The position numbers and the translations under genes are program-made. From assembly GCF_002091715.1 (NCBI RefSeq), contig NZ_BDAG01000027.1:31079-95078 (forward strand): 64,000 bases of DNA. Reading direction: 5' to 3'. The stretch comes from Pseudomonas migulae NBRC 103157 (GTDB lineage Bacteria > Pseudomonadota > Gammaproteobacteria > Pseudomonadales > Pseudomonadaceae). This document shows positions 31,957-41,121 of this stretch, piece after piece (positions within the stretch are counted from its first letter, which is position 1; each line of letters opens with the position of its first letter). Below the pieces are notes generated by a model. That model worked only from the letters and a program-made list of their open reading frames with translations, did no database searches and had not been told where the DNA came from.

Positions 31957-33048
31957 TCACTTTTTCACAGCATCGGCGGCAACGACTTTCTTTTCAGTTG
32001 CAGCAGCTTTGGCCGGCGCGGTCTTTTTAGCCGGCGTTGCAGTCTTGGCCGGTGCCTTTTTGGCGGCGGCTTTCTTGGCCGGCGCTTTTTTCGCGGCAGG
32101 CACAGCGGCTTTCTTCGCGGCAGGAGCAGGCGTGACGGGCTTGACCACTGGCTTGACGTCCTGGGCTGCAACCAATTTTACCGGCGCCGGGGCTGGCATG
32201 TTGTATTTGCTCAACAGCGCGACCATGGTGTTTTGCGGAGTCACCAACAGTTCCACACGACGGTTCAAGGCACGGCCTTCATTGCTGTCGTTCGCTGCTC
32301 GCGGGGCTTCGCCGCCCATGCCGCGCAACATCAGGCGATCACGCTGCAAGCCGCTGAGACGGAAGATCGCCGCCACGGCTTGTGCCCGTTCCTGACTCAA
32401 TTTTACGTTGGCCGGTGCGGCACCCGAGGTATCGCTGTGACCGAGTACCAGCACGGCAGTCTTCGGATCGACTTCGAGGATTTTCGCCACGCGAGTGAAC
32501 GGACCCAAGGTGACCGGCAGCAACATGGCCGGACGGTCGGGGTTGAACGAGCCTTCTACCGGCGCAGTCACCACCAGCACGTTTTCACGGCGTTCGAGTT
32601 GCAGGTTGCTGTCCTTGATCGCCTCGCGCAAGCGCGGTTCGTAGTCATCGAGCCAGGCCTGGGTCACTTTCGGATCAGGCATCGGCACAACTTTAGCGGT
32701 GCTCTGCTCCTTGCCGCCAAACGGCCACCACCATTTGCCACCCGCATCGGCCTCAGCCTTGGCCACTTCGACCGGCTTGGCTTCAGGTTTTACCTCTGGT
32801 TTTTTATCGGTCGCTTCATCGGAGCCGAACGGCCAGTACCAATGGCTGGAGCTTTCAGCCTTTACCACCGGGGCCGCAGCGACTGGTTTCACAGGTGCCG
32901 GAGCCGGAGCCGGCTGTTTCGCCGCGACTTTATCGGAGGACCCGAACGGCCACCAGCTGCTGCCATCCGAATCATTTTGTGGAGTCTGCGCACAACCGGT
33001 AACAGCGACACACAGGGCCAAAGCGAGGGTGGTTTTATTGAGTGACAT
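31957..33048 (-). CDS. OmpA-family lipoprotein with WWPFG repeats and histone-like tail
   Basis: A 363-residue envelope protein. Signal ends with lipobox VTGC. The N-terminal half has three copies of a Trp-Pro-Phe-Gly motif (SWWPFGSSD, WYWPFGSDE, WWWPFGGKE) spaced by Lys/Glu/Pro-rich linkers. An OmpA peptidoglycan-binding domain follows (about residues 150-285; VLGHSDTSGA, LSQERAQAV, LNRRVELLV). The last 70 residues are Ala/Lys/Pro repeats (AKKAPAKKAAAKKAPAK) like histone H1 or AlgP tails, which is rare on a secreted protein. The OmpA part should anchor it to the cell wall. Confidence 0.82.
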   Translation of the reverse strand: MSLNKTTLALALCVAVTGCAQTPQNDSDGSSWWPFGSSDKVAAKQPAPAPAPVKPVAAAPVVKAESSSHWYWPFGSDEATDKKPEVKPEAKPVEVAKAEADAGGKWWWPFGGKEQSTAKVVPMPDPKVTQAWLDDYEPRLREAIKDSNLQLERRENVLVVTAPVEGSFNPDRPAMLLPVTLGPFTRVAKILEVDPKTAVLVLGHSDTSGAAPANVKLSQERAQAVAAIFRLSGLQRDRLMLRGMGGEAPRAANDSNEGRALNRRVELLVTPQNTMVALLSKYNMPAPAPVKLVAAQDVKPVVKPVTPAPAAKKAAVPAAKKAPAKKAAAKKAPAKTATPAKKTAPAKAAATEKKVVAADAVKK

Positions 33049-33162
33049 TGGATATCCACAAAAATGAAATCATAAAAAATCAGGCCGGCATGACCCGGAT
33101 AAACAGACGCTTGGAAAACATAAAGGCCTTCGGGTTCCGGCCCTGGAACCGTTGAGCGCGTT

Positions 33163-34308
33163 TTACAGACAAGTGGCCAGTACCCGCGCAAGGTTTTGCG
33201 CACGCGGATCCATCAAGACATAAGGCCCCAGTGTATTTGTCACAAAACCGAAGGCAACATCGTGCTCCGGATCAGCAAAACCGATGGAACCGCCAGCGCC
33301 CGGATGGCCGAACGCTCGTGGACCAAGGCCGTAAGTGGCGTTGGGGACGTCCGGTTGATCGAGCATGCAACCCAGGCCGAAACGGGTCCGGGTCAGTAAC
33401 GTCTTGTCTTCGCCAAGGCTGTGTTCGCGGGTCAGCTCATCGAGCATCTCGCTTTCCAGCAGGCTGCCGTCGAGCAGACCGGCGTAGAACCCGGCCAGGC
33501 TGCGGGCATTGCCGTGGCCATTGGCCGCCGGTTGCTGCATGCGCCGCCACTCGGGTTTGTTGGTGCTGGTCAGGACCGACGGCGGGTTGGTGAACGCTCG
33601 CGTGGTCATGGCCGTCGGTTCGCGCATCGTCACTTGCAGCAAGCGTTGGGCCGCGGCATCGCCGACGTTGCCCTTGCCACGGGCGATGTGCGCCACGCGA
33701 TGGAATTCTTCATCCGCCAGACCGACGTGGAAATCCAGCCCCAGCGGTTTGGCGACTCGGGCCACGATCGACTCGCCCGGCCCACGTCCGTCGGCCCGAC
33801 GCAGCAACTCACCGACCAGCCAGCCATAGGTGATCGCGGCATAACCATGACCGGTGCCCGGCGTCCACCACGGCGCTTCGGCCGCCAGGGCGTCGACCAT
33901 GGTGTGCCACTCGTAAAGCGCCTCGGGAGCCAGCAACTCGCGCAGCGCCGGCAGACCGGCCTGGTGGCAGAGCAATTGACGCAGGGTGACGGATTCCTTG
34001 TCGGCGGCGGCGAATTCGGGCCAGTAGCGGGCAACCGGGGCGTCCAGTTGCAGCTTGCCTTCGGCCACCAGTTGCAGGGCCGTGACGGCGGTGAAGGTCT
34101 TGGTGCAGGAGAACAGGTTGGCAATGGTGTCGCTGTGCCAGGCCTCATGGCCATCCTTGTCGGCGGTACCGGACCAGAGGTCGACGACAGTTTCGCCACC
34201 CACCTGGATGCATAGCGCTGCGCCACGTTCCTGGGGATCGTCGAACAACGCGGCGAACGCCTCACGCACCGCTTCGAACCTGAGTTCGTAATGACCCTGA
34301 ATCTGCAC
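33163..34308 (-). CDS. Beta-lactamase-fold serine hydrolase (EstB-like esterase)
   Basis: A 381-residue class C beta-lactamase/esterase family protein. The S-x-x-K motif is SCTK in NLFSCTKTFTAV (about residue 90); the Tyr motif lies near HGYAAITYGW; and HPGAGGSIGFADP provides the third element. There is no evident signal peptide, so a cytosolic esterase rather than an antibiotic-degrading enzyme is more likely. Followed downstream by the large glycoside hydrolase gene's region and a REP pair. Confidence 0.82.
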   Translation of the reverse strand: MQIQGHYELRFEAVREAFAALFDDPQERGAALCIQVGGETVVDLWSGTADKDGHEAWHSDTIANLFSCTKTFTAVTALQLVAEGKLQLDAPVARYWPEFAAADKESVTLRQLLCHQAGLPALRELLAPEALYEWHTMVDALAAEAPWWTPGTGHGYAAITYGWLVGELLRRADGRGPGESIVARVAKPLGLDFHVGLADEEFHRVAHIARGKGNVGDAAAQRLLQVTMREPTAMTTRAFTNPPSVLTSTNKPEWRRMQQPAANGHGNARSLAGFYAGLLDGSLLESEMLDELTREHSLGEDKTLLTRTRFGLGCMLDQPDVPNATYGLGPRAFGHPGAGGSIGFADPEHDVAFGFVTNTLGPYVLMDPRAQNLARVLATCL

Positions 34309-34445
34309 CCGCTACTCCCTCGGACAATGCTCTACAAAGTGGCCCGCATTGTTCCAGCCATTGATGGTTTTGGGAACAGGGGCGGGCTGGGCGGTCAGTT
34401 GGCCCATGGAATTGATCAGATATTTATGGCGCCCTTGCGGACGCC

Positions 34446-34526
34446 TTCGCGAGCAAGCCCGCTCCCACCTTAGACCGCGTCCGCCTGGTCACTGCGGTCT
34501 AAAGTGGGAGCGGGCTTGCTCGCGAA
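34446..34526. repeat. Inverted REP pair (GGGAGCGGGCTTGCTCGCGA family)
   Basis: TTCGCGAGCAAGCCCGCTCC on the left, its complement on the right; the arms extend into ACCGC/GCGGT inside. Confidence 0.9.
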
Positions 34527-34549
34527 GAACGATAACGCGGTCTCAGGCC

Positions 34550-37060
34550 TTAATGACCATTCCCGGAATGCCCACCCGCCTGCCCGGTGCCCTTCCCCGG
34601 GCCTTTGCCGGCTTCAGCTTTTCGCCCGCCCACGGCATCGTGACTGGCTTTATCCGCTTCAGCCTTGGTCTTCTCGGCCTCTTTACTCAACTGATCAACG
34701 GCCGCCAGGTTGCTTTTGCGCACGCTGTCGACAAAGCCCTGAAACGGCAGATCGGTAATGCCGACCAACCCAAAGTGCCCGTTTTCACCATCCAGCAGAC
34801 GGCCGGTCACCGGTTGATCGAGGTACTGGAACCAGTGCACGCCCACAATCGACGGTTCACTGAGCGCCTGCTTCAGGAAGCTGGCGTACGCCGGGCCGCG
34901 GTCTTCTTCCTTGGCCAGTTGCGTCACGCCGCCCCAGAACGGGCCACGGTCGACCGAGCCGAAGTTGAATTCGGTAATCAGCACCGGCTTGTCCAGGCTG
35001 CGCAATTTTACGAAGTCGTAACCGTCCTGTGGCTGCAGGGTGTACATGTTGAAGCTCAACACATCGCAATACTGCGCGCAGGATTCCACGGCTTCCGGGG
35101 TGCTGATGGCAAAGCGACCGCCCAGCAACAGCTGGTTCGGCGCGTGCCACTTGAGCGAGTCGGAAATGGTTTTGAAGTACGTGTCAGCGAAGACCTTCTG
35201 GAAGTATTTGAAGTCGGCTTCGATTTCCGGGTGTTCGGCGCTTGGCAGCGGCGGTACGAAGCCAGGGTCTTCCATCAACTCCCACGCCGGCAGGTCGATG
35301 CCCCAGGCTTTGGAAAGGCCTGCCTGATTGCGGTATTTGTCGCGCAGTTGCTTGAGGAACGCGCGTTTGGCCGGCACGTCGGTGGTCATTTTCAAGGTGC
35401 CGTAGGCCAGCGCGTAGCGGGCTTTCGGGTCGTCACCGGGACCGGCCCAGGCCAGTTCATTGTCGGCGAAGTAACCGATCAGCCACGGATCGTCGCGATG
35501 ATCGCGGGCGGCGATGGCCACGGCACGCTCGGTGGCCATGGCGAAACGCGGATCAAACGGGTCGGGCATTCCGCCCCACCAGTCGGTGCCCGTGCTGATG
35601 CTGGCGTAATCGCCGACGATCGACAGCGGCAAGGTGTAGGGCACGCGATCAGCGTTGGCCAGTGCCGGGGCGCTCCAGTTGCCGACGGTGTTGAAACCCC
35701 AGGCTTGCAGGCGATCCAGGGTGTGGCTGGCCCATCGTTGCTCATCAATCACTGCTGTGCAGGGCTCGGCGGGTTTCTGCTCAGCCGCTTTCGCGACGGT
35801 TGCTTCCTCTGCGCCAGTCTTGGCGGCTTCGGCGACACCGGATTCGGCCGTGACAGGCACGACGGGTTGCTCAGCAGCTTTTTCGACCGTTGCCTCAACC
35901 GCATCGGCCTTGGCCGCTTCGGCGACACCGGCCTTGGTGTCGCTGCCCAGTGCGCAAGGGGCGCCATACAAACGCTGCAGGTTGGCCCCATAGAAGTCGT
36001 ACCAGCGACCGGCGTTATAGGCACGGCCCTGATCGACGCCATTGCCGCCACGGTTGTCGCCTTCGCCAAAGTGACTGGCCAGCGGCTCGTCGGGTTTTGG
36101 CAGCGACTCGAACATCCACTCGCGGCCGGCGATGTAAGTCTGATTGACGTCCGGGGTAACGGTGTTGACCCCGAGCGAATAAAACGGATGCCCTTCCGGG
36201 GTCACGAGGTACCAGCGACCGTCACGTTTCTCGGTGCGGAAAAAGCCGCTGGCCTTGAACGATGGGCCTTTTATCCAGCCACCGAACTTATCCAGCGAAG
36301 ACTTCTCGCGCTCGGCCAGCCAGGTTTTGGTTTGTTGCTGTTCCTTGGCGGCGGCGCTTTTGAGTTGCTCGTCGCTGCTGACCTTTTCCGGCCATTTGGC
36401 TCGAGTCGATTGCCCGAACGCGTCCACCAGCCCGCCATAAACGGCTTGGGTCACGCCCTCGCTGTCCTGCACGCCAAAGCGTTCCAGCAGGATGCTTTGG
36501 GCGACTTTCGGCTGATCCATGGACAAGGTCACCGACACCACCTGAGTACGATCCAGTTCACCGGCGCTGCTGGCCAACAGGATGCGTTGACCGTCGACGG
36601 TCATCGGCATCGGCGGCCCGGCCTTCATGCCCTGGCTCAGCGGCGAAGTGGCGACCAATGGCACCAGCAGGGTCTGCGCAGGACCGGCCGGCAGGTCGAC
36701 GCGACTGATCAGCGTCTTGCCATCGTTGCTCTGGATTTTCACGTAGAGAGTCACGGCCCAGTTCATCGCGCTCTGGATCCTCAGGCTCATCATGCCCGAT
36801 TGCGACCAGTCCCAGGCACCGGTCTGTGGAGTCAAACGCAGGGTTGGCTGTGCCACGGGGTTGAACGTCACCCGACGGAGCACTTCGCCTTCGGCCGTTT
36901 GCTCCGCATTGGATTGCGGCAGGCTGGCGTCCTGAGTCGCCACCTGGACCACGTCGGCGGGGCGCACAAAGTTGAACAGCGTCTGCTGGCCTGCGGGAGC
37001 GGCCAACAAGGGCGTTGCGAACAGCAGGGCAAATACGGCGGGCAAGGAACGGCGAATCAT
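34550..37060 (-). CDS. Secreted GH-A clan glycoside hydrolase (agarase-like, GH50-related)
   Basis: An 836-residue exported protein. Signal peptide MIRRSLPAVFALLFATPLLA. A beta-sandwich domain of about 250 residues precedes the catalytic barrel, which begins at RWYLVTPEGHPFYSLGVNTV. The predicted acid/base is in FADNELAW and the nucleophile in LITEFNFGS, the clan GH-A arrangement seen in agarases. A repeat-rich insert (two 21-residue Ala/Glu copies) lies between Cys residues inside the barrel. The end is low-complexity Gly/His/Lys. The substrate is unknown; agar is unlikely for a soil bacterium. It follows dinG on the same strand with a 95-nt gap. The upstream ORF extension is not used because the signal peptide starts at 37060. 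Confidence 0.75.
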   Translation of the reverse strand: MIRRSLPAVFALLFATPLLAAPAGQQTLFNFVRPADVVQVATQDASLPQSNAEQTAEGEVLRRVTFNPVAQPTLRLTPQTGAWDWSQSGMMSLRIQSAMNWAVTLYVKIQSNDGKTLISRVDLPAGPAQTLLVPLVATSPLSQGMKAGPPMPMTVDGQRILLASSAGELDRTQVVSVTLSMDQPKVAQSILLERFGVQDSEGVTQAVYGGLVDAFGQSTRAKWPEKVSSDEQLKSAAAKEQQQTKTWLAEREKSSLDKFGGWIKGPSFKASGFFRTEKRDGRWYLVTPEGHPFYSLGVNTVTPDVNQTYIAGREWMFESLPKPDEPLASHFGEGDNRGGNGVDQGRAYNAGRWYDFYGANLQRLYGAPCALGSDTKAGVAEAAKADAVEATVEKAAEQPVVPVTAESGVAEAAKTGAEEATVAKAAEQKPAEPCTAVIDEQRWASHTLDRLQAWGFNTVGNWSAPALANADRVPYTLPLSIVGDYASISTGTDWWGGMPDPFDPRFAMATERAVAIAARDHRDDPWLIGYFADNELAWAGPGDDPKARYALAYGTLKMTTDVPAKRAFLKQLRDKYRNQAGLSKAWGIDLPAWELMEDPGFVPPLPSAEHPEIEADFKYFQKVFADTYFKTISDSLKWHAPNQLLLGGRFAISTPEAVESCAQYCDVLSFNMYTLQPQDGYDFVKLRSLDKPVLITEFNFGSVDRGPFWGGVTQLAKEEDRGPAYASFLKQALSEPSIVGVHWFQYLDQPVTGRLLDGENGHFGLVGITDLPFQGFVDSVRKSNLAAVDQLSKEAEKTKAEADKASHDAVGGRKAEAGKGPGKGTGQAGGHSGNGH
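35777..35929. repeat. Direct repeat inside the glycoside hydrolase gene
   Basis: 35777-35839 and 35867-35929 are homologous 63-bp units, encoding GVAEAAK-x2-A-x-EATV-x-KAAEQ twice. They form an Ala/Glu-rich, probably helical insert bounded by two cysteines. Confidence 0.8.
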
Positions 37061-37155
37061 GAGAACGAAATTCTCCCTAACGACCTCAATGGGCCAATGG
37101 AAAAGCGATGGCAGAGAGATAGACAACGCGGCGAGCGGATTTGCCCACCGCTGTA

Positions 37156-39300
37156 TCAGGAAATTTCTCGTCGGAATGGCGGCAACGCATTGAGGATCGC
37201 TTTGCCATAGCGCTGGGTGACCAGGCGACGGTCGAGCAAGGTGATGGTGCCGCGGTCTTCTTCGGTACGCAGCAAGCGACCGCAGGCCTGGACCAGTTTC
37301 AGCGAAGCGTCCGGCACGGAGATTTCCATGAACGGATTGCCGCCACGGGCTTCGATCCATTCGGCCAGTGCCGCTTCGACCGGATCATCGGGCACCGAGA
37401 ACGGAATCTTCGCGATGACCACGTGCTCGCAGTACGCCCCCGGCAAATCGACCCCTTCAGCGAAGCTCGCCAGGCCGAACAACACGCTGGAATCACCGCC
37501 ATCGACCCGCGCCTTGTGCTTGTTCAGGGTTTCCTGTTTCGACAGGTTGCCTTGAATGAACACTTGCTTGCGCCAGTCGCGGTCAAGGCCGTCGAACACG
37601 TCCTGCATCTGTTTGCGCGAGGAGAACAGCACCAGCGTGCCGCGCGAACCTTCAACCAGTTGCGGCAGGTCTCGGATGATCGCTGCCGTGTGGGCCGGCG
37701 CATCACGCGGGTCGGCTTTCAGGTCCGGCACTCGCAGCACACCGGCGTCGGCGTGATGGAACGGGCTCGGGACCACGGCGGTCACGGCTTTTTTCGGCAG
37801 GCCGGCACGCATGCGGAAACGGTCGAAGGTGCCCAGCGCCGTCAGCGTCGCCGAGGTCACCAGTGCGCCATAAGCGACGTTCCACAAATTACGACGGAGC
37901 ATTTCCGCCGCGAGGATCGGGCTGGCGTTGACCTCGATGTCAAACAGCGAACCGCTTTCGGCCAGGGTCAGCCAACGGGCCATGGGCGGGTTGTCTTCCG
38001 GGTCTTCAGCGGTAAACGCGACCCACAATTCCCAGTTGCCCGACGAGCGCGACAACAGGCTGCCGAACAACGGATACCACTCTTCGGCCTGGTTGCTGGC
38101 GATGCCGATGTTGACCTCGCCGTCCATGCCTTCCTTGAGCAGTTCGGTGAGCCGGGTGAACAGGTCGGTGAGACGGGCGAAGCCTTTCTTCAGCTCGACG
38201 CCCATTTCGCGCATGTGCTCGGGAATCACCCCGCCGACGAAACGGTGACGCGGCCGTTCACGGCCCTCGACGTCTTCGCCGGGTTTGAAATCGGCGACCT
38301 GTTCGCAGGCAGAGAACATGAACTGTTGCTGGGTCTTGATCTCACGGGCCAGCTCCGGCACCTGTTCGATCAACTTGCCCAGATCGCCCGGCAGCGGGTG
38401 CTGGGCAAGCAATTTGGTGAGGTTCTTGGCGGTGGTTTCCAGCCAGTCGGCGGTGGAACGCAGGCGCGTGTAGTGAGCGAAGTGGCCGATGGCCTTGTCC
38501 GGCAGGTGGTGACCTTCGTCGAACACATAGATGGTGTCGCGCGGGTCCGGCAGAACCGCACCGCCGCCCAATGCCAGGTCGGCCAGGACCATGTCGTGGT
38601 TGGTGACGATGACGTCCACCTTGCCCATGCCTTCGCGGGCCTTGTAGAAGGCGCACTGGCCAAAGTTCGGGCAATGACGGTTGGTGCACTGGCTGTGATC
38701 GGTGGTCAGGCGCGCCCAATCGGCGTCTTCCAGGGCGGTGGACCAACTGTCGCGGTCGCCGTCCCATTTATTGCCGGCGAGTTTCTCGATCATGCTGGTG
38801 AACAGCTTCTGACTGGCCTCATCGACCTCGATCTTGAAGCCTTCCTCTTCGAACAGCTGCGCAGTGGCGGTTTGTGCGTGACCTTCCTGGAGCAACATGT
38901 CGAGCTTGGACAGGCACATGTAGCGCCCACGCCCTTTGGCCAGGGCAAAGCTGAAATTCAGCCCGCTGTTGCGCATCAGGTCGGGCAGATCCTTGTAGAC
39001 GATCTGTTCTTGCAGGGCCACGGTGGCGGTGGCGATCACCAGGCGTTTGCCAGCGGCTTTCGCGGTCGGGATCGCCGCCAGGCTGTAGGCCACGGTCTTG
39101 CCGGTACCGGTGCCGGCTTCCACCGCGACAATCGCGGGGTCGCCACTGCGCCGGCCTTCGTCGTCGGTGTCGATGTCACCGAGGACCTTGGCAATTTCGG
39201 CGATCATCAGGCGTTGGCCGTAGCGCGGCTTGAGGCTCTTGGCTTCGAGAAAACGCGAATAGGCGCCCTGGATCGTGGTTTTGAGTTCGGTGCTGATCAT
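37156..39300 (-). CDS. dinG: ATP-dependent DNA helicase DinG
   Basis: A 714-residue XPD-like superfamily 2 helicase. Walker A is GTGTGKT (residues 63-69), and Walker B is DEGH in YVFDEGHHLPDK. The Fe-S domain between them shows the cysteines in QCTNRHCPNFGQCAFYK. The C-terminal motif VI is VQACGRLLRTEEDRG. DinG unwinds R-loops, D-loops and forked DNA 5' to 3'. No SOS-type box was found just upstream in a quick reading. Upstream gene is divergent. Confidence 0.93.
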   Translation of the reverse strand: MISTELKTTIQGAYSRFLEAKSLKPRYGQRLMIAEIAKVLGDIDTDDEGRRSGDPAIVAVEAGTGTGKTVAYSLAAIPTAKAAGKRLVIATATVALQEQIVYKDLPDLMRNSGLNFSFALAKGRGRYMCLSKLDMLLQEGHAQTATAQLFEEEGFKIEVDEASQKLFTSMIEKLAGNKWDGDRDSWSTALEDADWARLTTDHSQCTNRHCPNFGQCAFYKAREGMGKVDVIVTNHDMVLADLALGGGAVLPDPRDTIYVFDEGHHLPDKAIGHFAHYTRLRSTADWLETTAKNLTKLLAQHPLPGDLGKLIEQVPELAREIKTQQQFMFSACEQVADFKPGEDVEGRERPRHRFVGGVIPEHMREMGVELKKGFARLTDLFTRLTELLKEGMDGEVNIGIASNQAEEWYPLFGSLLSRSSGNWELWVAFTAEDPEDNPPMARWLTLAESGSLFDIEVNASPILAAEMLRRNLWNVAYGALVTSATLTALGTFDRFRMRAGLPKKAVTAVVPSPFHHADAGVLRVPDLKADPRDAPAHTAAIIRDLPQLVEGSRGTLVLFSSRKQMQDVFDGLDRDWRKQVFIQGNLSKQETLNKHKARVDGGDSSVLFGLASFAEGVDLPGAYCEHVVIAKIPFSVPDDPVEAALAEWIEARGGNPFMEISVPDASLKLVQACGRLLRTEEDRGTITLLDRRLVTQRYGKAILNALPPFRREIS

Positions 39301-39399
39301 GGATTGTCGGGCGCAAAAAACGCTGGATAAATTTTCAGTGGTTCGGTTCGGCCGCTATCATACCCCGCTAATTAATCCCGCGCAGAACGGAGTACCTCA

Positions 39400-39864
39400 A
39401 TGACACCTTTTGGCATCGTTTACACCCTGCATGTCCTGTCCGCCCTGGTGTGGGTCGGCGGCATGTTTTTCGCCTGGATGGTCTTGCGTCCTGCGGCGAT
39501 GAAGGCGCTGGAAGGCCCGGCCCGGTTGAAGCTGTGGGTAGAAGTGTTTCAAGGTTTTTTCCGCTGGGTCTGGATCGCGGTGGTGTTGTTGCCGGTCAGC
39601 GGCGTGGGCATGATCCATCTGCAATACGCCGGTTTTGAAAGCGCGCCGCGTTATGTGCAGGTGATGATGGGGTTGTATGTGGTGATGACGGCGCTGTTTA
39701 TCCGGATTCAAGCGTTGCTGTTGCCGGAATTGCGCGCAGCGGTGACGGCGCAGGACTGGCCGACGGGAGCTGCGGTGCTGGGGAGGATTCGCAAGCTGGT
39801 GGGGATAAATCTGATCGTTGGGTTGGTGTTGGTAGCGATTGCCGCCGCGCGGCCGATGCTTTAA
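39400..39864 (+). CDS. CopD-family membrane protein
   Basis: A 154-residue inner-membrane protein with four hydrophobic helices. The N-terminal FGIVYTLHVLSALVWVGGMFFAW, with its buried His, and the downstream GVGMIHLQY are typical of the CopD/YqaA-like group, some of which bind haem or copper. Divergent from dinG with a shared 99-nt promoter region. There is no CopC gene nearby, so a role in copper uptake is uncertain. Confidence 0.8.
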   Translation: MTPFGIVYTLHVLSALVWVGGMFFAWMVLRPAAMKALEGPARLKLWVEVFQGFFRWVWIAVVLLPVSGVGMIHLQYAGFESAPRYVQVMMGLYVVMTALFIRIQALLLPELRAAVTAQDWPTGAAVLGRIRKLVGINLIVGLVLVAIAAARPML

Positions 39865-39892
39865 AGCTGCGCGGACTTTGTGGCTAGAGGGC

Positions 39893-39923
39893 TTTGTGGC
39901 GAGGGGACAAGTCCCCACGCCAC
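39893..39923. repeat. Small hairpin with REP-like composition
   Basis: GTGGCGAGGGGAC / GTCCCCACGCCAC inverted repeat between convergent genes. It may act as a bidirectional terminator without a T-run. Confidence 0.6.
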
Positions 39924-39943
39924 AGCCCGATTATCGGTCGTTC

Positions 39944-40702
39944 TTACAATCGTTGTACGGTCACCGAACCCGCCGCACCCGCAGGCCCCGGTTGGCCGTC
40001 AGTGCCAGGTTTGCCGCTCTTGCCACCATCGGCCTTGTAAACGATGCAACCCTTGGCCTTGCCTCCCGCCCCCGGCTTACCGCCAGGACCGGCCAGACCA
40101 CCCGCGCCGCCCGCCACTTGAACCTTGATCTGCTCCGCCGGGTAATCACGCGGCACTTCCAGCCTGACCAGCGCACCCGGCGCACCCGGCTGTCCATCGC
40201 TGCCATTGCTGCCATCGGCCCCGCGACCGGCCTGGCCCCAGGTGCATCCCGGTGCCTGGCCGTTGGCGCCATCGAGGCCGACAAAACCCGGTGCCCCTGC
40301 GCCACCGCGTGCGTCAACCCACAACTGCGGAGCATTCAGTGCCTTGATCTGAACATTCAGATTGCGCCCCGAGCGAGCCGCCTTGAGGTAAGTGCCCGGT
40401 GCGCCGCGAGCGGTGATCTGGCTGCCTTCGGAGAGTTCGGCACGGTTGATCTTCAACTCCAGGGCATTTTCGCTCGGCACGATGGCGATCCGCGCTTCAC
40501 GCCCCAGGTGCAATTCGCCCACGGTGACTTCGGTCACATTCGAGGGAATCAGCAAGGTGCCGTAATCAGCCACTTCCAGGCGTTCCAGCTGCAAGGTACT
40601 GGCAGTGTTGGGCAGGCGCATCAGCGAGTTGGTTTCGACGCTGACCACTTGGGCACAGGCGAGCGGGCTGATGAGAGCGGCGAGCAGACAGAGTTTACGC
40701 AT
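39944..40702 (-). CDS. Collagen-like secreted protein
   Basis: A 252-residue exported protein. Signal peptide MRKLCLLAALISPLACA. A beta-rich middle (VEVADYG...TEVTVGELHLGREARIAIV) looks like a right-handed helix or filament head. The C-terminal half is Gly-rich with broken collagen-like G-x-y runs (GLDGANGQAP, GQPGAPGAL, GKPGTDGQPGPAGAAG) and two Cys. The start overlaps the stop of the DUF1145 gene by 8 nt (ATGCGTAA), so translation is coupled. Function unknown; surface attachment is a guess. Confidence 0.75.
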   Translation of the reverse strand: MRKLCLLAALISPLACAQVVSVETNSLMRLPNTASTLQLERLEVADYGTLLIPSNVTEVTVGELHLGREARIAIVPSENALELKINRAELSEGSQITARGAPGTYLKAARSGRNLNVQIKALNAPQLWVDARGGAGAPGFVGLDGANGQAPGCTWGQAGRGADGSNGSDGQPGAPGALVRLEVPRDYPAEQIKVQVAGGAGGLAGPGGKPGAGGKAKGCIVYKADGGKSGKPGTDGQPGPAGAAGSVTVQRL

Positions 40703-40973
40703 GGGATGCCTTTGGTACGGCAGGAGCCGGAATGGTTTGCAGGTGGAAAACACCGAAAAAGACAATCTTCAAGCGATCACGCCAAGGGTGGGCGCGACCT
40801 CTGAGGCTGCGCAAACAGAACAGCGCCTCAAGAAGATGAAGGCACGCCAACAGGCCGCCGGCCAGATTGACCAACAGGTGCAGCGGATTGACAAACGGTG
40901 TCATCAGATTAACCAGCACCACCAGCCAGAACAGCAGGGTCAACAGCTTACCCAGCGCCCAAAACACCTTCAT
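40695..40973 (-). CDS. DUF1145 membrane protein (YhhL-like)
   Basis: A 92-residue protein with two hydrophobic helices (LGKLLTLLFWLVVLVNLM and LLVNLAGGLLACLHLLEALF) and a basic C-terminal part, WRDRLKIVFFGVFHLQTIP. Fits the DUF1145 family. First gene of a two-gene unit with the collagen-like protein, whose ATG lies within its last codons. Function unknown. Confidence 0.75.
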   Translation of the reverse strand: MKVFWALGKLLTLLFWLVVLVNLMTPFVNPLHLLVNLAGGLLACLHLLEALFCLRSLRGRAHPWRDRLKIVFFGVFHLQTIPAPAVPKASHA

Positions 40974-41121
40974 ACGCTCCTCCGTTGAGAATTATTCTTT
41001 GCGCGCACAGTAACGGCTTCCACGCGGGATAAGCCAGAGGGCAACGGAAAATTCTTCATGAAGGCCGCCGAATGGCTGTCGGAACAACCGCAATGATTGC
41101 CCGACGGCTCTATCACGCGGC

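Noticed and set aside
34349..34549. Gene between the esterase and the glycoside hydrolase
   Set aside because: Only a REP pair and frames with no ribosome site or domain are present.
34349..37210. 953-codon plus-strand open frame opposite the glycoside hydrolase
   Set aside because: Mirror of the real gene's third-position GC bias. No domain, no ribosome site, and it runs through a REP pair.
37141..39330. 729-codon plus-strand open frame opposite dinG
   Set aside because: Shadow frame; dinG motifs are decisive.
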